Source: Enterococcus gallinarum NBRC 100675 (GTDB taxonomy: Bacteria; Bacillota; Bacilli; Lactobacillales; Enterococcaceae). Taken from it: a stretch of 64,000 nt of DNA. Positions 60,148-64,000 of this stretch are shown in pieces; the first letter of the stretch is position 1; each line of letters opens with the position of its first letter. Under the pieces are notes generated by a model that had not been told where the DNA came from, searched no databases, and worked only from the letters and a program-made list of their open reading frames with translations. The stretch lies in contig NZ_BCQE01000008.1 in the NCBI RefSeq assembly GCF_001544275.1, forward strand, positions 1-64,000. Direction: 5' to 3'. A program made the position numbers and the translations under genes.

Positions 60148-61106
60148 GAACGATTCCCTCCTTTACGTATTCTTGGATCAACAATCGAATAAAGAACATC
60201 CGCCAATAGATTGCCTAAAATAACTAAGGTCGCTGACAGCAACATGATTGCCATGATCACAGGATAGTCCAAACTTTTCGTAGCACTCATCAAATAAGGA
60301 CCGACCCCTGGCCAGCCATAGATGGTTTCTGTAATGATTGCTCCTGTGACCAGCATTGGCAGTGCCAAACCAATTTGCGTCACGATCGGGATTAACACAT
60401 TGCGACTGATATGACGGCTAAAAATCTGCCATTTCGTAGCGTGAAATGCCTGCTGTACAACGACATAATCTTCTGATACTTGTTGCGTAGCTGAGGCGCG
60501 AATGTACCGAGTTAATTCTGGGAAAAAAGCGACCGTCAGTGTTGCATAAGGCAAAATGAAATGTTGAAGAAAATCGTTGAAATCTCCTTCTTTTCCAACT
60601 GTATACATCCCAATGATAGGAAACAGATTCAGCCGATACCCAAAAAGATAAATCAAAATCATTGCAAACCAGAATGTAGGCACCGCGATTCCTAAAGAAG
60701 CAATACCGTCGATCAGACGATCCCATACTTTTCCCTTGTTTGCTGCCGCCAACAGTCCTAGTAAAATTGCTAACAACAATGCAGTCAGATACGCTGGCAG
60801 AACCAGTCGAATCGTATTAGGGATTCTGACCGCTAATTCTTGAGCGATACTGTTCTGGGATACTAATGAAAATCCTAAGTTCCCTGTAAGGATATTTTTG
60901 ATCCATAGAAAGTATTGCACTAGAAATGGTTGATCCAATCCATAGCGTTGCCGCAACAGATCGATTTGCTCTTGTGTCATATTTGGCGTTGTGATTGAAT
61001 CGATCACATCATAGGGTGCGATATGAATCAGTGAAAAAACGATGAATGAAATAACGAATAGCAGAGGAATAGCCTGCAATACTCGCTTCATAATATATCG
61101 AAACAT
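60144..61106 (-). CDS. Peptide ABC permease (OppB/DppB type)
   Basis: 320 residues from ATG 61106 (AAGGG 5-6 nt upstream). Six membrane helices. OppB features include YIMKRVLQAIPLLFVISFIVFSLIH, then RYGLDQPFLVQYFLWIKNILTGNLGFSLVS and the EAA loop SEDYVVVQQAFHATKWQIFSRHISRNVLIP. First of the permease-ATPase block; the ribosome site follows immediately on the T-run of an upstream hairpin structure. Confidence 0.92.
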   Translation of the reverse strand: MFRYIMKRVLQAIPLLFVISFIVFSLIHIAPYDVIDSITTPNMTQEQIDLLRQRYGLDQPFLVQYFLWIKNILTGNLGFSLVSQNSIAQELAVRIPNTIRLVLPAYLTALLLAILLGLLAAANKGKVWDRLIDGIASLGIAVPTFWFAMILIYLFGYRLNLFPIIGMYTVGKEGDFNDFLQHFILPYATLTVAFFPELTRYIRASATQQVSEDYVVVQQAFHATKWQIFSRHISRNVLIPIVTQIGLALPMLVTGAIITETIYGWPGVGPYLMSATKSLDYPVIMAIMLLSATLVILGNLLADVLYSIVDPRIRKGGNRS

Positions 61107-61125
61107 GGTTTCCCTTCTTTCTCTC

Positions 61126-61404
61126 AAAAAAAATCATGACAGAAGGCAGCTAGACTGATAACAAAGCGCATGCACCAGAGGAACAAGAACCTAAGTACTT
61201 CATCCAACTGATATCCGAAAAAACTTGAGATGGCTCCTGTCATACAAGAGCGGTTGTATCCTCAGCGTCTACCACTATCTCAACCATTCAAGCATTTTCA
61301 TCTGGATGTTACTTAGGGCACAGCCCAACTTCTTGGTGCAGATCCGCCAACTTTAAAGAAGGCGAATCCGTCTATGTTTTTCCGTCTTTCTTTGACTTCT
61401 GTCA
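61126..61404 (-). ncRNA. Structured intercistronic segment with terminator between oppA and oppB
   Basis: The ends TGACAGAAG (61404-61396, minus strand) and CTTCTGTCA (61145-61137) pair and are followed by an eight-T run. Within lie TTGAGAT/ATCTCAA (61277-61283 with 61225-61231), ATACAA/TTGTAT (61254-61259 with 61242-61247), GGGC/GCCC and CGCC/GGCG hairpins. It has no ORF. The T-run ends 20 nt before the OppB start. It would attenuate transcription into the permease genes. I recognise no known riboswitch family in it. Confidence 0.5.
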
Positions 61405-61416
61405 CAACCATTCATG

Positions 61417-62997
61417 TTACTTGATCGTCAATTTTGACATATCTTCAAATGTATAGATTGGAATCAAGCCAGCTTCTTCTACATTGGCAATGCGATTGTT
61501 GACGGCTAAAATCTTTTTATTATCTACGATAGGATAGATTCTAGCATCATCGGCAATGGCTTGTTGCAGCTGGTCATATAACTCTTTCCGTTTTGTTTCA
61601 TCTAACTCAACCGCTGCTTTAGCAAACAAATCATCGGTAGTTTTGTTCTCTGTTTGGAAATAATTTGAGCTGCCATCCGTTTTGAAAAGCATACCATAAA
61701 GATCTGGGTCATTCCCCATGATATAGCCGCCTAAAAATAAATTGTATTTTGTCGAACCGGCTTTTTTCAATTCTGTAAAGATCGCTGTTCCATCGCCGCC
61801 TTCCAATGAAACGTTGATACCTGCTTGCTGTAATTGTTGTTGAATCAATGTTGCCTGAATCGTTTGTGCAGGGTCCGTTGAAGTAAATGCTAGATTCAGT
61901 TGGAGATTGGATACACCTGCTTCTTGCAAAAGTTCTTTGGCTTTTTCCACATTTGTTTCATATTTTTCCACGTCTTCGGTCGCGTAAGGATTGTTCGGTG
62001 GCAAGAAAGAATATGGCGTATCATAATATTCATCACTCAAATACGCCGCCTGATTCATTTCATTTTTGTTCAAAGCATAAAGAACCGCTTGTCGTACTTT
62101 GACATCTTTGAGGGCATCAGAATGAGTATTCAATCCTAGATAACCAACCCGATTTTCAGTATACGGATATACTGAGATCGTTGAGTCATCCAAATCTTCA
62201 ATATCAGAAGGTAAGACAACTGCCGCATCTACTTCGCCTTTTTGTAAAGCGACTTTAGCCGTATCAGTACTTTCAATGATCCGCAACGTAACATTTTTGA
62301 TTGCTGCTTCGCCGCCGTAATAGTTTTCATTAGCTTCAAAAGTAAAATATTCGCCGCGCTTGTATTCCTTTAATTTGTAAGGCCCTGTTCCTACGGGGGT
62401 TTCAGGTAATTCGCTAACAGAAAAATCAGTCACATCTTTATAAATATGTTCAGGAATGATATACGTTTCAGTTGCGATATTATTTAATGCTGCTGCACTT
62501 GCAGAAGGTAACACGAACTTCACTGTATAATCGTCAACTTTTTCAATGCTGACCGGTTTTCCATCTACCCATAACGCATCTGCATTGCCGTTTTCTTTTT
62601 TCACTTTTTGTTCATAAGTAAAAACAACATCCTCTGCGGTAAAGGCTTCGCCATCTGACCATTTCACATCTTTTTTCAAATGAACCGTCAAAGACAAACC
62701 ATCCTCAGCTGGCTCAACGGAATCTGCCAGTGCATTTTGGGTTGTTCCATCCGCTTCAACAATCACTAAAGGAGAATAGATCATGTTGGTGACAGTCAGC
62801 CCCCAACGGTCACTCGTATTGATTGGATTCGTTGACGTTGGATCACCGCTGATCGCATAAGTAAACGTGTCTTTATCTCCTGCTTGAGTTGAAGTTTTTG
62901 TTGTTGAATCTTGTGTACTGGATGAGGAGCACGCAGCTAAGAATAAACCTATACTGATAATCGCCGTCCCAATCAATCCTTTTTTCCAATTTTTCAT
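61417..62997 (-). CDS. Peptide-binding lipoprotein (OppA-like, SBP family 5)
   Basis: 526 residues. Lipoprotein signal with lipobox LAAC (Cys about 23). Family 5 signature segments: LTVHLKKDVKWSDGEAFTAEDVVFTYE, then GTGPYKLKEYKRGEYFTFEANENYYGG and YNLFLGGYIMGNDPD. It binds oligopeptides outside the membrane and delivers them to OppBCDF encoded downstream. It lies 15 bp after the NlpA-like gene. Confidence 0.92.
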   Translation of the reverse strand: MKNWKKGLIGTAIISIGLFLAACSSSSTQDSTTKTSTQAGDKDTFTYAISGDPTSTNPINTSDRWGLTVTNMIYSPLVIVEADGTTQNALADSVEPAEDGLSLTVHLKKDVKWSDGEAFTAEDVVFTYEQKVKKENGNADALWVDGKPVSIEKVDDYTVKFVLPSASAAALNNIATETYIIPEHIYKDVTDFSVSELPETPVGTGPYKLKEYKRGEYFTFEANENYYGGEAAIKNVTLRIIESTDTAKVALQKGEVDAAVVLPSDIEDLDDSTISVYPYTENRVGYLGLNTHSDALKDVKVRQAVLYALNKNEMNQAAYLSDEYYDTPYSFLPPNNPYATEDVEKYETNVEKAKELLQEAGVSNLQLNLAFTSTDPAQTIQATLIQQQLQQAGINVSLEGGDGTAIFTELKKAGSTKYNLFLGGYIMGNDPDLYGMLFKTDGSSNYFQTENKTTDDLFAKAAVELDETKRKELYDQLQQAIADDARIYPIVDNKKILAVNNRIANVEEAGLIPIYTFEDMSKLTIK

Positions 62998-63012
62998 CGT
63001 TCTCCTACTTTC

Positions 63013-63828
63013 TTACCATACAGGTATACTTGATTTTTTTGTTACTTTATCAATGATTTCTTTGACTTCATCTGTTTGATAATACTCAATGATCGTCTGA
63101 TACGTCTGATTTTCTTTTTCCTCCGCTCGGGCCGCGATCACATTGTAATAAGGTTTGGACGAGTCTGCGACAGGCTCTAAGAAAATCGCATCTTCTGTTG
63201 GCACAAATCCGGCATCAACAGCCATCCCATTGTTAATCAATGAAATATCGACATCCGTTATTGCTCGTGCGGTCTGATTGGCATCCAGCAACTTGAACGT
63301 CAGCTGCTTCGGGTTATCGGTGATATCATTCGTCGTTGGCAGCAGACCTTTTGATTGATCCAATGTGATCACCCCAGCCGTTTGCAGCAACAATAATGCG
63401 CGACTCTCATTTGAAACGTCATTTGGTAACGCGACAGTAGCGCCATCAGCCAATTCAGCAATGTCTTTGATTTTGTCTGAATAAATCCCCAATGGATTGA
63501 GTGTGGTATAAGCAATCGTTGTATTGGAATATCCGCTTTCCTGATTGACATTATCCATAAAAATCTCTGTTAAGGCTGCGTGCAGATCAATCGAACCGTC
63601 CTCTAGTGCCAGAATGGGCTGACGATAATCAGTAAATTTAACGAGCTGTAGATCGATTTGCTCTTTTTCCAACAATTGTTCCTGAACATATTCCCAAGCT
63701 TCATTTTGCTCTCCAACAACCCCAAGCTTTACTGTAGTTGCCTCCGAGGCAGGTTTGCTGCAGCCTGCCAAAGCAAATACTAATACGCCTAAAAATATGC
63801 TACCCCATTTTTTCCAACTTATTTTCAT
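63013..63828 (-). CDS. NlpA/MetQ-like lipoprotein
   Basis: 271 residues. Lipobox LAGC (Cys about 23). NlpA family: VKLGVVGEQNEAWEYVQEQL, then HAALTEIFMDNVN, GATVALPNDVSNESRALLLLQTAGVI and INNGMAVDAGF. Family members bind methionine or other amino acids for MetNI-type importers. No MetN or MetI gene is adjacent here; instead the gene leads an opp operon. It may lend its substrate to a transporter encoded elsewhere. Confidence 0.88.
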   Translation of the reverse strand: MKISWKKWGSIFLGVLVFALAGCSKPASEATTVKLGVVGEQNEAWEYVQEQLLEKEQIDLQLVKFTDYRQPILALEDGSIDLHAALTEIFMDNVNQESGYSNTTIAYTTLNPLGIYSDKIKDIAELADGATVALPNDVSNESRALLLLQTAGVITLDQSKGLLPTTNDITDNPKQLTFKLLDANQTARAITDVDISLINNGMAVDAGFVPTEDAIFLEPVADSSKPYYNVIAARAEEKENQTYQTIIEYYQTDEVKEIIDKVTKKSSIPVW

Positions 63829-64000
63829 TTTTTTCTTCCCCTTTTTCCCCCTTTGAGCGAAGCCTACAGAAGCAACGATCCCTTTCTTGTGATTGTCGCG
63901 AATAGACGCAATGACTGAATAGAATACTTAGTACTTAACTACAACTTTACATTTCCTGCTGTAGTCAATTGATCATCGGACTAACTATTCATATGTAGTG
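63829..64000 (-). promoter_or_regulatory. Leader of the peptide-uptake operon, incomplete
   Basis: Reading leftward, AATTGACTACAGCAGG lies near 63,953-63,968, and a pair TTGTAG..TATTCA at 17-nt spacing follows near 63,915-63,943; either could be the promoter. GGGGGAAAAAGGGG lies before the start. No known riboswitch is visible within the window. Confidence 0.3.

Overview
The window looks like chromosome of a low-GC lactic-acid coccus, most likely an Enterococcus; I cannot name the species from sequence alone. Supporting signs are strong AGGAGG ribosome sites, a SagA-like NlpC/P60 hydrolase behind a WalR-type box, a GH73/SH3/LysM autolysin, an arginine-deiminase operon with arcT and a Crp-type gene, an LPKTG-anchored adhesin, an LCP protein and an Rgg regulator. 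I saw no tRNA, rRNA, CRISPR array or intact insertion sequence.

Positions 1-12,970 are accessory DNA that resembles the cargo end of a Tn916-type conjugative element. It holds the start of an FtsK-like coupling protein, a HepT-like protein, two small proteins placed like Tn916 orf22/orf23, a 1,424-residue thioester/Cna-B/T-Q-ester adhesin, a secreted LysM protein and a run of small unknown genes. It also contains a ~450-nt strongly structured non-coding locus at about 11,964-12,412, whose minus strand is the likely transcript. The region ends at a 20-bp inverted repeat (12,916-12,965) lying next to a gene that has lost its 5' end (12,968-13,375).

Positions 13.6-17 kb carry two cell-wall hydrolases. 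Positions 17.3-25 kb hold small regulator/transport units: TetR with an ECF S component and twin operators, a MarR/nitroreductase pair, DUF1304, a P-type cation ATPase and a CDF exporter with a structured leader. Positions 25.2-32.4 kb are the arginine-deiminase operon, read leftward as arcD-arcT-arcA-arcB-arcC-crp-argR. CcpA-type and dyad sites lie upstream of arcD. Arginine is imported in exchange for ornithine and degraded to ammonia, CO2 and ATP.

Positions 33-38.5 kb hold an LCP protein, a heterodimeric ABC exporter and a YjdI/YjdJ-type pair. Positions 38.8-47.6 kb are an alpha-galactoside system: binding protein, two permeases and alpha-galactosidase on one strand. A divergent YesM/YesN-type two-component system lies on the other strand, with catabolite sites between them. 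No ABC ATPase gene is present, so a shared MsmK-type ATPase elsewhere is inferred.

Positions 47.8-52.5 kb hold an unknown membrane protein, an Mga-like regulator and an Rgg-type regulator. Divergent from the Rgg gene, in the space between the two regulators, is a 23-codon peptide gene with a good ribosome site; this is the best candidate here for an undescribed peptide-signalling pair. Positions 52.5-57.1 kb carry a GH3 hydrolase, folT under a clear tetrahydrofolate riboswitch, an MFS transporter and a Crp/Fnr regulator. Positions 57.1-63.8 kb are a peptide/methionine-type uptake cluster: NlpA-like lipoprotein, OppA-like lipoprotein, OppBCDF and OsmC. A ~280-nt structured segment ending in a T-run lies between the binding protein and the permeases.
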